From Aureimonas ureilytica DSM 18598 = NBRC 106430 (GTDB lineage Bacteria; Pseudomonadota; Alphaproteobacteria; Rhizobiales; Rhizobiaceae), in the NCBI RefSeq assembly GCF_000382705.1, contig NZ_ARQE01000001.1, positions 663,551 through 727,550 on the forward strand: a stretch of DNA of 64,000 nucleotides. Reading direction: 5' to 3'. The position numbers and the translations under genes were made by a program. The notes under the pieces are model-generated. The model was not told the origin of the DNA. It ran no database searches and saw nothing but the letters and a program-made list of their open reading frames with translations. The stretch's first letter is position 1; each line of letters opens with the position of its first letter. Below are positions 9,788 to 19,523 of this stretch, piece after piece.

Positions 9788-11434
9788 ATGAGACGACCCC
9801 CTATCGGCAGCGTGACGCTGTCGATCCTGACCGCCGCCTATCTTCTCCTTCTTCCCAACCGGACCTTCTGGCGCAAGGGCCTCGCTTATTTCAGCGGGCA
9901 CGAAGCGCAGCTCGCGTTTCTGGGGCTCGGCCTGTTCCTTCTCTTCGTCGCGCTCCTGACCACGGTTTCGGTCAAATACGCGATGAAGCCGATCTTCATC
10001 GCGCTGATCCTCGTGGCCGCCTCGGCCTCCTATTATGTCGACACGTTCGGCATTCTGGTCACGCGCGACATGATCCAGAACATCATGCTGACGACGCCGA
10101 GCGAGGCGCGGCACCTGTTCACCCCGAACATGGCGCTGCACATGGCGCTGTTCGGCCTCCTGCCGGCGCTCGCGATCGCCTTGGTGCGGATCGAGCATCG
10201 GCGCTTTCCCGCCAAGTTCGCCCACAATATGCTCGTAATCCTGCCGGCAGTGATAGGGGCGGGCGCCATCACCTTCGCGTTCTACCCGACCTTCGCCTCG
10301 ACCTTTCGCGAGCACAACGACCTGATCGGCAGCCTCAACCCGACGGCTCCGCTGGTGGCGGCCGGCAAATACGCGCTGCGCCAGGCGCGCGAGCGCAACA
10401 TCGTCGCCGCGCCGCTCGGGCTGGACGCGGCCGAGCTGGAGGCCGTGCGCGCCTCGCCGAAGCCGATGCTGACGGTGCTGGTGGTCGGCGAAACCTCGCG
10501 GGCCCAGAACTACGCCCTCAACGGATATGATCGCGACACGACGCCCGAGCTGGCCGCGCGCCACGTGTCGAACTTCACCAATGTCACGAGCTGCGGCACT
10601 TCCACCGCCGTTTCTGTGCCCTGCATGTTCTCGGTCTATCCGCGCTCGGACTATTCCGAAACCAAGGCGCTGGCGACGCAGAACCTTCTGGACGTCCTGA
10701 CCCATGCCGGCCTGTCGGTGCGCTGGTTCGACAACGACACGGGCGCCTATCAGGTGGCCGATCGCATTCCCTACGAGTTCCTGCCGGCGACCAACGACCA
10801 GCGCTTCTGCGCGAACGGCGAATGCCGGGACGACATCCTGGTGGATCGGCTGGAGCGCGAACTGCCCGCCATCCATTCCAGCACGGTTCTCGTTCTCCAC
10901 CAGCTCGGCAGTCACGGCCCCGCCTATCACGAGCGCTATCCCGACGGTTTCGGGCGCTTCGAGCCGGCCTGCCGCACGGCGCAGTTCGCGGACTGCTCGC
11001 GCGAGGAGATCGTGAACGCCTATGACAACACGATCGCCTATACCGACCATGTGCTCGGCCGGATCATCGATCTCCTGAGCGCCCATCCGGAATTTGCGAG
11101 CTCGATGGTCTTCCTGTCAGATCATGGCGAGTCGCTCGGCGAGAACGGCATCTATCTGCACGGCGCGCCCTATTTCCTGGCGCCCTCCACGCAGACCCAT
11201 GTTCCGATGCTCGCTTGGTTCTCGCCCGGCTACCAGTCGGTCCTGCCCACCAGCCTCCCGTGCCTCGAAAGCCGCCGCGACGGGGCGCTGTCGCACGACA
11301 ATCTGTTCCACACGATGCTCGGCGTCGCCGGCGTTTCCACCGGCGTCTACGATGCCAGGCTCGACGCTTTCGCCGCCTGCCGCACGCCCGCATCGAGTGG
11401 CAAGCTGGCGGCCAACGCGGGGGCCACGCGATGA
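9788..11434 (+). CDS. eptA: Lipid A phosphoethanolamine transferase
   Basis: A 548-residue inner-membrane enzyme that moves phosphoethanolamine from phosphatidylethanolamine to lipid A, lowering surface charge and giving resistance to cationic peptides. Five membrane helices fill residues 1-175 and a periplasmic sulfatase-fold domain follows. Metal ligands and the nucleophile are visible: Glu235 (VVGETSRAQNY), the catalytic Thr273 in CGTSTAVSVPCM, and SDHGESLGENG. Six or more Cys in the soluble domain fit the disulphides of the family. Its last four bases overlap the start of dgkA; the by-product of the reaction is diacylglycerol, which DgkA recycles, so the coupling makes biochemical sense. 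Confidence 0.92.
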   Translation: MRRPPIGSVTLSILTAAYLLLLPNRTFWRKGLAYFSGHEAQLAFLGLGLFLLFVALLTTVSVKYAMKPIFIALILVAASASYYVDTFGILVTRDMIQNIMLTTPSEARHLFTPNMALHMALFGLLPALAIALVRIEHRRFPAKFAHNMLVILPAVIGAGAITFAFYPTFASTFREHNDLIGSLNPTAPLVAAGKYALRQARERNIVAAPLGLDAAELEAVRASPKPMLTVLVVGETSRAQNYALNGYDRDTTPELAARHVSNFTNVTSCGTSTAVSVPCMFSVYPRSDYSETKALATQNLLDVLTHAGLSVRWFDNDTGAYQVADRIPYEFLPATNDQRFCANGECRDDILVDRLERELPAIHSSTVLVLHQLGSHGPAYHERYPDGFGRFEPACRTAQFADCSREEIVNAYDNTIAYTDHVLGRIIDLLSAHPEFASSMVFLSDHGESLGENGIYLHGAPYFLAPSTQTHVPMLAWFSPGYQSVLPTSLPCLESRRDGALSHDNLFHTMLGVAGVSTGVYDARLDAFAACRTPASSGKLAANAGATR

Positions 11435-11832
11435 GCCTCGACCTTCTGCCGCCCGCAGCGATCCCGCCCAAGACGCAAGGGCTGCGACACGTCTTCGCCG
11501 CGGCCGGCTATTCGGCCGCGGGCTTTCGCTGGATGCTGCGCGAGGCGGCGTTCCGCCACGAGCTTCTGGCGGGCGCGGCGACGCTCGCAGCCTTCGCGCT
11601 CGTCCGCGTGCCGCTCGTTCACGCCCTGGTGCAGATCGGGCTGCTTTTGATGCTTCTGGCGCTGGAAGCCGTCAACACCGCGATCGAGCGGATCGTCGAC
11701 CGCCTGTCACCCGATTTCTCGCTCTTTGCCAAGGAGGCCAAGGATCTCGGCTCCTTCGCGGTGTTCTGCCTTCTGGCGCTCAACGCGCTGTCGGCGACGG
11801 TCTTCCTCTATGGCGCGATCCACGGCGGCTAG
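11431..11832 (+). CDS. dgkA: Diacylglycerol kinase (prokaryotic DgkA family)
   Basis: A 133-residue integral membrane protein with three helices and the family signature EAVNTAIERIVDRL followed by FAKEAKDLGS. It phosphorylates diacylglycerol to phosphatidate at the inner membrane. Start and eptA stop overlap in an ATGA, indicating translational coupling, and the gene most likely removes the diacylglycerol released by EptA. Confidence 0.92.
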   Translation: MSLDLLPPAAIPPKTQGLRHVFAAAGYSAAGFRWMLREAAFRHELLAGAATLAAFALVRVPLVHALVQIGLLLMLLALEAVNTAIERIVDRLSPDFSLFAKEAKDLGSFAVFCLLALNALSATVFLYGAIHGG

Positions 11833-11865
11833 ACGCGGGGAGCCGGGGCGCGTGGGGACCCGCCA

Positions 11866-13119
11866 TCAGGCGGCTCCGACCTCGCGCGCCAGCGCCTCGA
11901 TGCGGCGCTTGTCGGCCTCGACGACCAGCGCGGCATTCGCCCGCTCCAGCGCCTCGGCCGAATGGCGCTTGGCGTTCTCGGCAAAACCCTCGTGGCCGAA
12001 ACGGGCGAGCGTTCGAAACGCCTTCTGAAGCCGCACGCCGACCTCCACCGTCGAGGCGCCGTCGCGCGCGATCGGGACGAAGAGATCGTCGAACAGATCC
12101 TCGATCAGGATCGGCGGCACGAAGACGTTCGGATATCGGATCTCCTCCTCCGTCTCGAGCTTCTCGCCCCAGACCGACAGGAGGCGCACCGTGCGTCCGA
12201 TCACGTCGATGGCGGTTCCCAGATCGTTGGTGGCCGGCGAAAGGGCGCGGCTGGCGATTTCGGTGAGGACCGCGGCGCCGAAGCGTGGGTCCTGGTCGAA
12301 GGAGCGGACGCCGCCGATGGTGAAGCATTCGCGCACGGTGACATTGCCCTCCTCGTCGAACCCGTCCGTCATGGCGATCGGTCCGGTCGGATCGACGAGA
12401 TCGCCCGGAATGCTCATGAGATAGACCCGGGCCGAGCGCTTGCGCGCGATCTCCGACAGGGCGCCGACATCGATATGCTGCACATAGCCGATCGCGTCCG
12501 CGAAGACGGGGCGGGCCGTGGGCGGAATGGCGGCGGGGTCGCAGAGCGGCGCGCCGCCCATATAGGGCGCGCGGCGGCGCTCGCGCATGGCCTCCATCGC
12601 GGCCTCCTCGACTCGCTCGGTGGTCTGCGTGACGCGCCCGAGGCTCGACAGATGGTCGATCCAGCGCAGGAGCGTCACCACGATGGCGGCGATGACGAGA
12701 AGCGTGACCGCGAAGAGGACGACGCGGCCCTTGTCGCCGTAAAGGCCGGTGGACAGGGCGATGATGCCGACGAGGCTGAACAGGAACGAGCCGATGAAGG
12801 TCGACAGGACGTTGTGGGTGGTGGTGTCCTCGATGACCAGCCGCGTGGCGCGCGGCGTGACGTTGCTCGTCGCCGCCGAATAGGCCGCCACCATCGTGGA
12901 CAGGGAGAAGGTCGTCACCGTCAGCATCGAGGAGGCGATGATGCTGAGAATGTTGTCGACCGCGTCCGAGCCGATCTGCGTCGGCAGGTCGTTCGGAATA
13001 TAGGGGCTGAGCCAGGTCGCCGCGAGCGCGGTGACGACGCCGCCGAGCGAGAACAGCGTGGCGCGCACCCAGATGCGGCGCGACAGGCGTCGCAGGATCC
13101 AGAACCAGTGAGAGGTCAT
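11866..13119 (-). CDS. DUF2254 family membrane protein
   Basis: A 417-residue protein with four membrane helices in the first 160 residues (ATLFSLGGVVTALAATWL, an ILSIIASSMLTVTTF segment, STFIGSFLFSLVGIIAL, LLVIAAIVVTLL) and a soluble C-terminal domain. The pattern matches DUF2254, of unknown function. The start ATG sits in an ATGA overlap with the MscS-family gene; a longer frame upstream of it is antisense or out-of-frame sequence of that gene. Co-expression with the channel suggests an envelope role. Confidence 0.85.
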   Translation of the reverse strand: MTSHWFWILRRLSRRIWVRATLFSLGGVVTALAATWLSPYIPNDLPTQIGSDAVDNILSIIASSMLTVTTFSLSTMVAAYSAATSNVTPRATRLVIEDTTTHNVLSTFIGSFLFSLVGIIALSTGLYGDKGRVVLFAVTLLVIAAIVVTLLRWIDHLSSLGRVTQTTERVEEAAMEAMRERRRAPYMGGAPLCDPAAIPPTARPVFADAIGYVQHIDVGALSEIARKRSARVYLMSIPGDLVDPTGPIAMTDGFDEEGNVTVRECFTIGGVRSFDQDPRFGAAVLTEIASRALSPATNDLGTAIDVIGRTVRLLSVWGEKLETEEEIRYPNVFVPPILIEDLFDDLFVPIARDGASTVEVGVRLQKAFRTLARFGHEGFAENAKRHSAEALERANAALVVEADKRRIEALAREVGAA

Positions 13120-14213
13120 TGGGCGGGCGCGTCCTCGGCGCGGCGGGTCGAAGGCAGGGTGTCGGAGGGGGTGCCGGAATCTCCGGCGTCGCTGATCCGC
13201 CGGGCGGGCCGGGGCGGGGTGCCGTCCGGTCGCCTCGGCCAGCCCTCGCGCTGCGCGCCCCGGACGCCGTCGGTTTCCTCGGTCTGGTCGTGGAACAGGA
13301 CGACCTGTGTCGGGAAGGGCATGTCGATGCCCAGACTGTCGAGCGCGCGCTTGATCGCCTCCAGAACGGCGGCCTGCACATGCACGACATTGGTGCGCTT
13401 GGATTTCGTCCACCAGCGCACGCGCAGGTTCACGCTGGAGCCGGCGAGGTCCCAGACCAGGACCTCCGGCGCGGGATCGGTCTCGATGCCCGCGACCTCG
13501 CCGATCGCCGTCAGGATCGCGCGGCGCGCGGCCTCGATATCGTCGCCATAGCCGATCCCGACATCGTATTGCGACCGGCGCGTCGGCCGGGCCGTATTGA
13601 CGGTCACGGCGTGCGAATAAACGTCGGCATTGGGAATGATGACGCGCCGCCCGTCATACATGGCGATGATCGTGGCGCGGGTCTCGATCCATTCCACCGT
13701 GCCCTCGTAGCCGTTGACGACGATCTGGTCGCCGACCCCGAACGGGCGCTGGATCAGGATCAGGAGCCCGGCCAGCCAGTTCTGCAGGATGTCCTTGAAG
13801 GCGAAGCCGATCGCCACCGAGCCGATGCCGAGGCCCGCGATCAGGTCGCCCGGATTGAGCGAGGGAATGACGATGGTGAGCGCCAGCAAGCCGCCGACGA
13901 GCAGGATCACCCATTTGACGAAGGAGCCGAGCACCGCGCCGAGATTGGAGCGGTCGTGCTTGTTGGCCCAGGCGCGGAACGAGCGCTCGACGCCCCAGGC
14001 GATCCCGGCGGCGATGGCGAAGAGAACGAGGGCCACGACGATATTGGGCAGAAGGCGCTGGAAGCCGACCACCCAGGTCTCGATCTTCGACAGGACGAAG
14101 GCCGGATCGACCCGCACGGCCTGATCGACGCTCTGGGGCGCGCTGGCGGCAAGGGCGTCCACCGCTGCGGGCGTGTCGGGAGCGGCGGCGGTCTGGGCGG
14201 TGGCTATCGGCAT
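13116..14213 (-). CDS. Small-conductance mechanosensitive channel (MscS family)
   Basis: A 365-residue channel with an Ala/Pro-rich leader, three membrane helices and the MscS pore and beta domain (GLGIGSVAIGFAFKDILQNW, then RPFGVGDQI and the cytosolic vestibule). I start at ATG 14213; the frame is open about 90 codons further upstream but that part looks like non-coding GC-rich sequence. The C-terminal 45 residues are disordered, rich in Arg, Pro and Asp. It would release solutes on osmotic downshock. Confidence 0.88.
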   Translation of the reverse strand: MPIATAQTAAAPDTPAAVDALAASAPQSVDQAVRVDPAFVLSKIETWVVGFQRLLPNIVVALVLFAIAAGIAWGVERSFRAWANKHDRSNLGAVLGSFVKWVILLVGGLLALTIVIPSLNPGDLIAGLGIGSVAIGFAFKDILQNWLAGLLILIQRPFGVGDQIVVNGYEGTVEWIETRATIIAMYDGRRVIIPNADVYSHAVTVNTARPTRRSQYDVGIGYGDDIEAARRAILTAIGEVAGIETDPAPEVLVWDLAGSSVNLRVRWWTKSKRTNVVHVQAAVLEAIKRALDSLGIDMPFPTQVVLFHDQTEETDGVRGAQREGWPRRPDGTPPRPARRISDAGDSGTPSDTLPSTRRAEDAPAQ

Positions 14214-14539
14214 GGGGCGGACCTTGGTTGGCGGCGCGCAGCCGCGCTCATCGAGAGCGGCTGCGCCAGATGAGATGGCGCAGGTCGGAAAAACGGCATC
14301 CTTTTCGCGCGCGCGATCAACGCCTGACATGGCCGAGGGTTCGCGGCGGTCGGCGATGTGTTGGCGCGCGGCGAGGCGGGGGGGCCGGGACAGTGGCGGG
14401 CGCGCCACCCTGCCTGCATCGAGCGCGGGCGTAATCAGAGCGCGTCGGCGCGAGCCCTTGTCGCCAAACCGCCACAATCGCCTTGCGTCGGGGCGTACCG
14501 GCGGTTACTCGTTGCCCGACAACAAGGGAAGGCTGCATT

Positions 14540-15502
14540 ATGAGTTTGGTCGGTTCGGTGTCCGCGTTCGTGGGCAGGACGTTTGCGATCTGGGTGATCG
14601 TGTTCGCGGCGCTCGGCTTCTTTCTGCCGGCCGTCTTCATTCCGGTCGCGCCCTATATCGTGATCCTGCTCGGCATCATCATGTTCGGCATGGGCCTGAC
14701 CCTGTCGCTCGACGATTTCCGGGAGGTCGCGCGCCGGCCCTTCGATGTCGGCGTCGGCGTTCTCGGCCAGTTCCTGATCATGCCGCTCGTGGCGGTTCTC
14801 CTCACCCGGATCATTCCCATGACGCCGGAGGTCGCGGCGGGCGTCATCCTCGTCGGCTGCTGCCCCGGCGGCACGTCGAGCAACGTGATGACCTATCTCG
14901 GCAAGGGCGACGTCGCGCTCAGCGTCGCCTGCACCAGCGTCACGACGCTGCTCGCGCCCCTCGTCACGCCCTTCCTCGTCTGGCTCTTCGCCAGCCAGTA
15001 TCTACCGGTCGACGCGATGAGCATGTTCATCAGCATCGTGAAGGTCATCCTGGTGCCGCTCGCCCTCGGCTTCGCGCTGCAGAAGCTCGCGCCCGCCCTC
15101 GTGCGCGTCGCCGTGCCGGCGCTGCCGCTCGTCAGCGTCACGGGCATCGTCCTGATCGTCGCGGCGGTGGTGGCCGTCAACCAGGCGGCGATCGCGAGTT
15201 CCGGCCTTCTGATCTTCGCGGTGGTCATCCTGCACAACGGGATCGGCTATGCGCTGGGCTTCCTCGCCGCGCGCGCCTGCGGCCTGTCGCTCGCCAAGCG
15301 CAAGGCCATCAGCATCGAGGTCGGGATGCAGAACAGCGGCCTCGGCGCGGCGCTCGCCAGCGCGCATTTCTCCCCGCTCGCCGCCGTTCCGAGCGCGATC
15401 TTCAGCGTCTGGCACAATATTTCCGGCGCGCTCATCGCCAACTACTTCTCGCGCCTGCCGGACGACAAGGCCGGCCGCGAGACCGTCGTCGCAGCGGAGT
15501 AA
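14540..15502 (+). CDS. Bile acid:sodium symporter family transporter
   Basis: A 320-residue membrane protein of about ten helices of the BASS family. The family marks GCCPGGTSSNV (sodium/substrate crossover region) and EVGMQNSGLGAALA are both present. The ATG follows AAGGGAAGG; the longer frame adds 19 unconvincing residues. Bacterial members move bile acids, pantoate or other organic anions with sodium; the substrate here is not evident. Confidence 0.9.
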   Translation: MSLVGSVSAFVGRTFAIWVIVFAALGFFLPAVFIPVAPYIVILLGIIMFGMGLTLSLDDFREVARRPFDVGVGVLGQFLIMPLVAVLLTRIIPMTPEVAAGVILVGCCPGGTSSNVMTYLGKGDVALSVACTSVTTLLAPLVTPFLVWLFASQYLPVDAMSMFISIVKVILVPLALGFALQKLAPALVRVAVPALPLVSVTGIVLIVAAVVAVNQAAIASSGLLIFAVVILHNGIGYALGFLAARACGLSLAKRKAISIEVGMQNSGLGAALASAHFSPLAAVPSAIFSVWHNISGALIANYFSRLPDDKAGRETVVAAE

Positions 15503-15700
15503 GAGCGCCCGGCAAGATCTCCGGGCGGAGAGCCCGCGAGGTTTTGCCAGGGGCTCCAGACCCCGCCGAGGCGCGGCGATCCCGCCGATCGGGCGGCGGA
15601 GGGCGGCGCTCGTCCTTCGTTTCCCGGCTGCGGGGTCTTCCCAAGGCCCGCCCCGACGCGTAACCCCCTACCGAATTTCGAGCGGAAAAAGGCTGTTGCG

Positions 15701-16954
15701 ATGGTGCACGGACTGACCATCATCCCCCCGACGCACCCTCTTCGCGGGCGCGTCAGCCCGCCGGGGTCGAAGTCCATCACGAACCGGGCCTTGCTTCTGG
15801 CGGCGCTGGCGAAGGGGCAGAGCCGCCTGACAGGCGCCCTGAAGAGCGACGACACCCGCTACATGGCGCAGGCGCTGCGCGCCATGGGCGTCGGGATCGA
15901 GGAGCCGACCGAAACGAGCTTCCTCGTGTCGGGCACCGGCGGTCTCGCCGCCCCCGAGGCGCCCCTGTTTCTCGGCAATGCCGGCACGGCCGTGCGCTTC
16001 CTCACCGCCGCCGCGGCCTTCGTGCGCGGGAGCGTCACGCTGACCGGCGACGCGCACATGCAGAAGCGCCCGATCGGCCCGCTGATCGAGGCGATGCGCT
16101 CGCTCGGCATCGAGGCCGAGGCGCCGAGCGGCTGCCCGCCCGTCACCGTCCGGGGCAGCGGGTCCTTCGAGGGCGACCGGGTGAGCGTCGATGCCGGGCT
16201 CTCTAGCCAATATGTCTCCGCGCTCCTGATGCTGGCGCCCGGAGGCCGGGGGCCCGTCGAGATCGTTCTCGACGGCGACGAGATCGGCGCGCGCGGCTAT
16301 ATCGACCTGACCTGCGCGGCCATGCGCCATTTCGGGGCCGACGTGGCGCCGCGGGGCGCCGGCTCCTGGCTGGTGCAGCCGGGCCCGTATCGCGCCGCCG
16401 ATTTCCATGTCGAGCCGGACGCCTCGGCCGCGACCTATCTTTGGGCAGCCGAAGTCCTGACCGGCGGCGCGATCGACCTCGGCATCGCGGCTGACGACTT
16501 CACCCAGCCGGACGCCAAGGCCTATCAGGTCATCCGCCAGTTTCCGAACCTGCCCGCCGTCATCGACGGCTCCCAGATGCAGGACGCCGTGCCGACCCTC
16601 GCGGCTCTCGCGGCCTTCAACCGGACGCCGGTCCGCTTCGTCGGCATCGCCAATCTGCGGGTCAAGGAATGCGACCGCGTGGCCGCCATGGCCACCGAGC
16701 TCTCGCGCCTGCGGCCGGGTCTCGCGGTGGAGGAGGGCGACGATCTCGTCGTCACGCCGGCCGATGCCCAGACCTTCGCCCCGGCCCGGATCGAAACCTA
16801 TGCCGACCACCGCATCGCCATGAGCATGGCCCTGACGGGCCTGCGCGCGCCGGGCGTCACGATCACCGACCCCGACTGCGTGGGAAAGACCTATCCGGCC
16901 TATTGGCAGGCCTTGTCGGACCTCGGCGTGAAGCTCGAGCCGGTGGCGGGCTGA
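15701..16954 (+). CDS. aroA: 3-phosphoshikimate 1-carboxyvinyltransferase (EPSP synthase), class I-like
   Basis: A 417-residue enzyme of the shikimate pathway that joins phosphoenolpyruvate to shikimate-3-phosphate. Seen: PPGSKSITNRALLLAALAKG near the N-terminus, LGNAGTAVRFLTAA (about residues 89-102), QKRPIGPL, a central EIGARGYID and KECDRV towards the end. GNAGTA and the short length resemble class I or atypical enzymes, whereas many alphaproteobacteria use a longer class II form; this may therefore be a second or acquired copy. There is no good ribosome site (GGAAAAAGG about ten bases upstream). No cmk or rpsA neighbour is present. Confidence 0.88.
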   Translation: MVHGLTIIPPTHPLRGRVSPPGSKSITNRALLLAALAKGQSRLTGALKSDDTRYMAQALRAMGVGIEEPTETSFLVSGTGGLAAPEAPLFLGNAGTAVRFLTAAAAFVRGSVTLTGDAHMQKRPIGPLIEAMRSLGIEAEAPSGCPPVTVRGSGSFEGDRVSVDAGLSSQYVSALLMLAPGGRGPVEIVLDGDEIGARGYIDLTCAAMRHFGADVAPRGAGSWLVQPGPYRAADFHVEPDASAATYLWAAEVLTGGAIDLGIAADDFTQPDAKAYQVIRQFPNLPAVIDGSQMQDAVPTLAALAAFNRTPVRFVGIANLRVKECDRVAAMATELSRLRPGLAVEEGDDLVVTPADAQTFAPARIETYADHRIAMSMALTGLRAPGVTITDPDCVGKTYPAYWQALSDLGVKLEPVAG

Positions 16955-16970
16955 AGGCCGAGGGAAGGAG

Positions 16971-16996
16971 CTTCCGCCGGATTGGGCCGGCGGAGG
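16971..16996 (+). terminator. GC-rich hairpin after aroA
   Basis: CTTCCGCCGG and CCGGCGGAGG pair across a six-base loop (ATTGGG) 17 bases after the aroA stop. No T-run follows, so it is only a possible terminator or mRNA-stabilising hairpin. Confidence 0.35.
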
Positions 16997-17449
16997 CGCC
17001 CGTGACGCGGGCTTGGCGGGGCGTCCGAAGGATATCGGTCAACTCGCCCCTGTGACCTTGGCGAGCAAGCATGAAGGACGCATCGCGACGCCCCTTCATG
17101 GGACGGAAGGCGTTTGGTCCGCGGCAGCAGGACCCGCAGGCTCGAAGGCCCGTTGAGACGGGGCGGCGGATCGACCCCTCTCGCGCCGGCTGACGCTCGG
17201 TCCGGACGAGGGTCTTCTCACATCGCGGGGAGCAGGCGGTGCGCAGCCACCGAGAGCGCTTCCCGACAGCGGGCCCCAACCGCTGCGGGGGGCTCGCGGC
17301 GCAATTTCGCCGACGCGACGATTGTGAACGGCAAAACCCTGGCCATCGGCGCCCCGAGGCCGTATGTCCCCCTTGCGATTCCCATCGAGGTGTCACGCCG
17401 CCCGGCGGCCCGGCTCGTCGCCGCCCGTGAAGCGTTCGTTTCGATTTCC
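16997..17449. other. Intergenic region without a supported gene
   Basis: About 450 bases between aroA and the MFS exporter. The exporter frame is open upstream as far as 17114, but the product there is Arg/Gly-rich with no family features. I see no RNA gene; the exporter promoter should lie here. Confidence 0.5.
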
Positions 17450-18940
17450 ATGTCGGTTTCTTCGTCCAGCGTCGGTTCGGCCGATGCCGCGCCCGTCCGG
17501 CGCAATTTCCGCACCGTCGCCCTCATCGTCGCGAGCGCCATGTTCATGGAGCAGCTCGACGCCACGATCCTGGCGACGGCCCTGCCCACGATGGCGCGCG
17601 ATTTCGGCGTCGACGCGCCCTCCATGAGCATCGCGCTCACCTCCTATCTCATCAGCCTCGCGGTGTTCATCCCCGTCAGCGGCGTGATCGCCGACCGTTG
17701 GGGCTCGCGCACCGTGTTTCGCGCCGCCATCGGCGTCTTCGTGGTGGGCTCGGTTCTCTGCGCGCAGGCGCCCTCGCTCGGCTTCCTCGTCGTGGCGCGG
17801 CTGCTGCAGGGCCTCGGCGGGGCGATGATGATGCCGGTCGGGCGCCTCGTGCTCCTGCGCTCGGTGGAGCGGCGCGATCTCGTTTCGGCCATGTCCTGGC
17901 TGCTCGTGCCCGCCCTGATCGGTCCCATTCTCGGCCCGCCCGTCGGCGGGCTCATCGTGACCTATGCGGACTGGCGCTGGATCTTCTACATCAACCTGCC
18001 GATCGGCCTGATCGGCATGGTGCTCGTCAGTCTCTTCATCGAGGAGACGAAGGGCGAGCGCGCGGGGCCGTTCGACGCGCTCGGCATGGTCCTGTCGGGC
18101 GTGTCGCTGGGATCGCTCCTGTTCGGTTTCGAAAGCGCCAGCCGGGAAGGCGAGGGCGTCCTGGCCCTGACGCTGATCGCTGTCGGCCTCGTCGCCGGCG
18201 CGCTTTACCTGCGCCATGCGAGGCACCATCCCGCGCCGCTTCTCGACCCCGCCCTGATGCGCGTTCCCTCCTTCGGAACATCCGTCATCGCGGGATCGCT
18301 GACGCGCATCACGCAAGGGGCGCAGCCCTTCCTTCTGCCCTTGATGATGCAGCTCGGCTTCGGCCTGTCGGCGGCGACGAGCGGCCTCGTCACCATCGCG
18401 ACCGCGATCGGCTCCCTGATGATGAAGGCGCTCGCGCCCCGGCTTCTCAAGCGCTTCGGCTTTCGCAGCGCCCTGGCGGTGAACGGCATCATCGCGGCGC
18501 TGCTCTACGGCGTCTGCGCCTTCTTCCGTCCGGACTGGCCGCTGCCGGTGATCTTCGGGGTGTTGGTCTGCTGCGGTTTCTCCATGTCGTTCCAGTTCAC
18601 CGCCTACAACACGGTGGCCTACGACCGGATTTCGTCCGCGCAGATGAGTTCGGCCACGAGCTTCTACACGACCTTCCAGCAGCTGATGCTCTCGCTCGGC
18701 ATCTGCGTGGCGGCGCTGGCGCTGCACGGCTCGATGAGCCTCCAGCAGCACGCCACCCCCGAACTCTCCGATTTTTCGGCGGCCTTCGCGGTGGTGGTGG
18801 CGATCTCGCTGGTGGCGACGATCTGGAACCTGCGCTTTGCAAAGGACGCCGGCCGGGAGATCAGCGGCCACGGCCGCGTCGCCGAAACCCTCAAACGCCC
18901 CGCCGTAGAGGCCAGCGACGCGCTCGAACGCGCCCGGTAG
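17450..18940 (+). CDS. MFS multidrug exporter, DHA2 (EmrB/QacA-like) family
   Basis: A 496-residue inner-membrane proton antiporter with about 14 helices. Helix 1 holds EQLDATILATALPTMARDF, a strong DHA2 mark, then the A-motif-like GVIADRWGSRTVF and the C-motif-like ALIGPILGPPVGG. I start at ATG 17450, just ahead of a 20-residue polar leader; 112 upstream codons in frame lack transporter character. Substrates cannot be read from the sequence. No membrane-fusion partner or TetR gene adjoins it. It is the last chromosomal gene before the island. Confidence 0.88.
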   Translation: MSVSSSSVGSADAAPVRRNFRTVALIVASAMFMEQLDATILATALPTMARDFGVDAPSMSIALTSYLISLAVFIPVSGVIADRWGSRTVFRAAIGVFVVGSVLCAQAPSLGFLVVARLLQGLGGAMMMPVGRLVLLRSVERRDLVSAMSWLLVPALIGPILGPPVGGLIVTYADWRWIFYINLPIGLIGMVLVSLFIEETKGERAGPFDALGMVLSGVSLGSLLFGFESASREGEGVLALTLIAVGLVAGALYLRHARHHPAPLLDPALMRVPSFGTSVIAGSLTRITQGAQPFLLPLMMQLGFGLSAATSGLVTIATAIGSLMMKALAPRLLKRFGFRSALAVNGIIAALLYGVCAFFRPDWPLPVIFGVLVCCGFSMSFQFTAYNTVAYDRISSAQMSSATSFYTTFQQLMLSLGICVAALALHGSMSLQQHATPELSDFSAAFAVVVAISLVATIWNLRFAKDAGREISGHGRVAETLKRPAVEASDALERAR

Positions 18941-19241
18941 AGGCCGCGAACGCGAGGCAAGCGAGGCGCGATGGGCGCGCCTCGGCGCCGCCGCCTGCCG
19001 GAAGAAGCGCGGAAGCAGAGATCGAGCGGGCCGATCCCGCCAAGCGAATGATTCCCGGAAGAAGTGTCGTGCCGCACGCGCAACGACCCGCTCCGCCCGT
19101 CGGCCTCGCTGAGAGGACACAACGCGTCGAAAAACCGACTGCTAATTTCTGGGATGTTCAAAAACCGGCGGGGACTGAGCCACCAAAGCCGACATTCAGT
19201 CAGGGCATCAGCAGCTTGAGCGATCAAAACTGCTGTGGAAA

Positions 19242-19258
19242 TGGTGCCCAGGAAAGGA
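19242..19258. repeat. Left attachment site (17-bp core)
   Basis: TGGTGCCCAGGAAAGGA, a perfect copy of the last 17 bases of tRNA-Leu (minus strand) including the CCA end. No other tRNA sequence surrounds it, so it is the duplicated half of the site. Confidence 0.9.
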
Positions 19259-19319
19259 TTGCCTCAAATCCTATCTGGCCTCTGCAAAAACAACGAGTTA
19301 TGCACCGCCATTTCGTCCG

Positions 19320-19330
19320 TTGTGTATCAC
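19320..19330 (+). repeat. Candidate integrase arm site, left
   Basis: TTGTGTATCAC, 62 bases inside the left core. The same 11-mer occurs inside the right end in the same orientation. Arm-type sites of tyrosine integrases are repeated words flanking the core at both ends. Confidence 0.45.
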
Positions 19331-19523
19331 TGCTGTGATGCAATGTCACGAGAGCTGCTCGCTTGGAAGGCGGTGAGACGGCCCTCCTCTGACAACTTTA
19401 CGACAAGCTGCACCGTTCAAAAATATGGAGGTAAGTCGCCTCTTCGTGTCGACGTATCCTGGGCTTGTATCAGGCTAAGGTTGTGCCGCATTCTGGTCCG
19501 CGGACGATGCGGCGGATGGGCGG

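Larger units (their letters stand above)
18941..19523. other. Chromosome-island junction, no gene supported
   Basis: About 580 bases between the exporter and the first island operon. The left attachment repeat is at 19242 and an integrase-arm-like word at 19320. Bases after 19242 are visibly less GC-rich (for example around 19265-19400). Frames that cross the attachment site have no recognisable product. Confidence 0.6.

Noticed and set aside
9629-11086. Long upstream extension of the response-regulator frame (minus strand)
   Set aside because: It is antisense of eptA, with a Gly/Arg/Glu-rich composition; the receiver domain begins exactly at the GTG at 9628.
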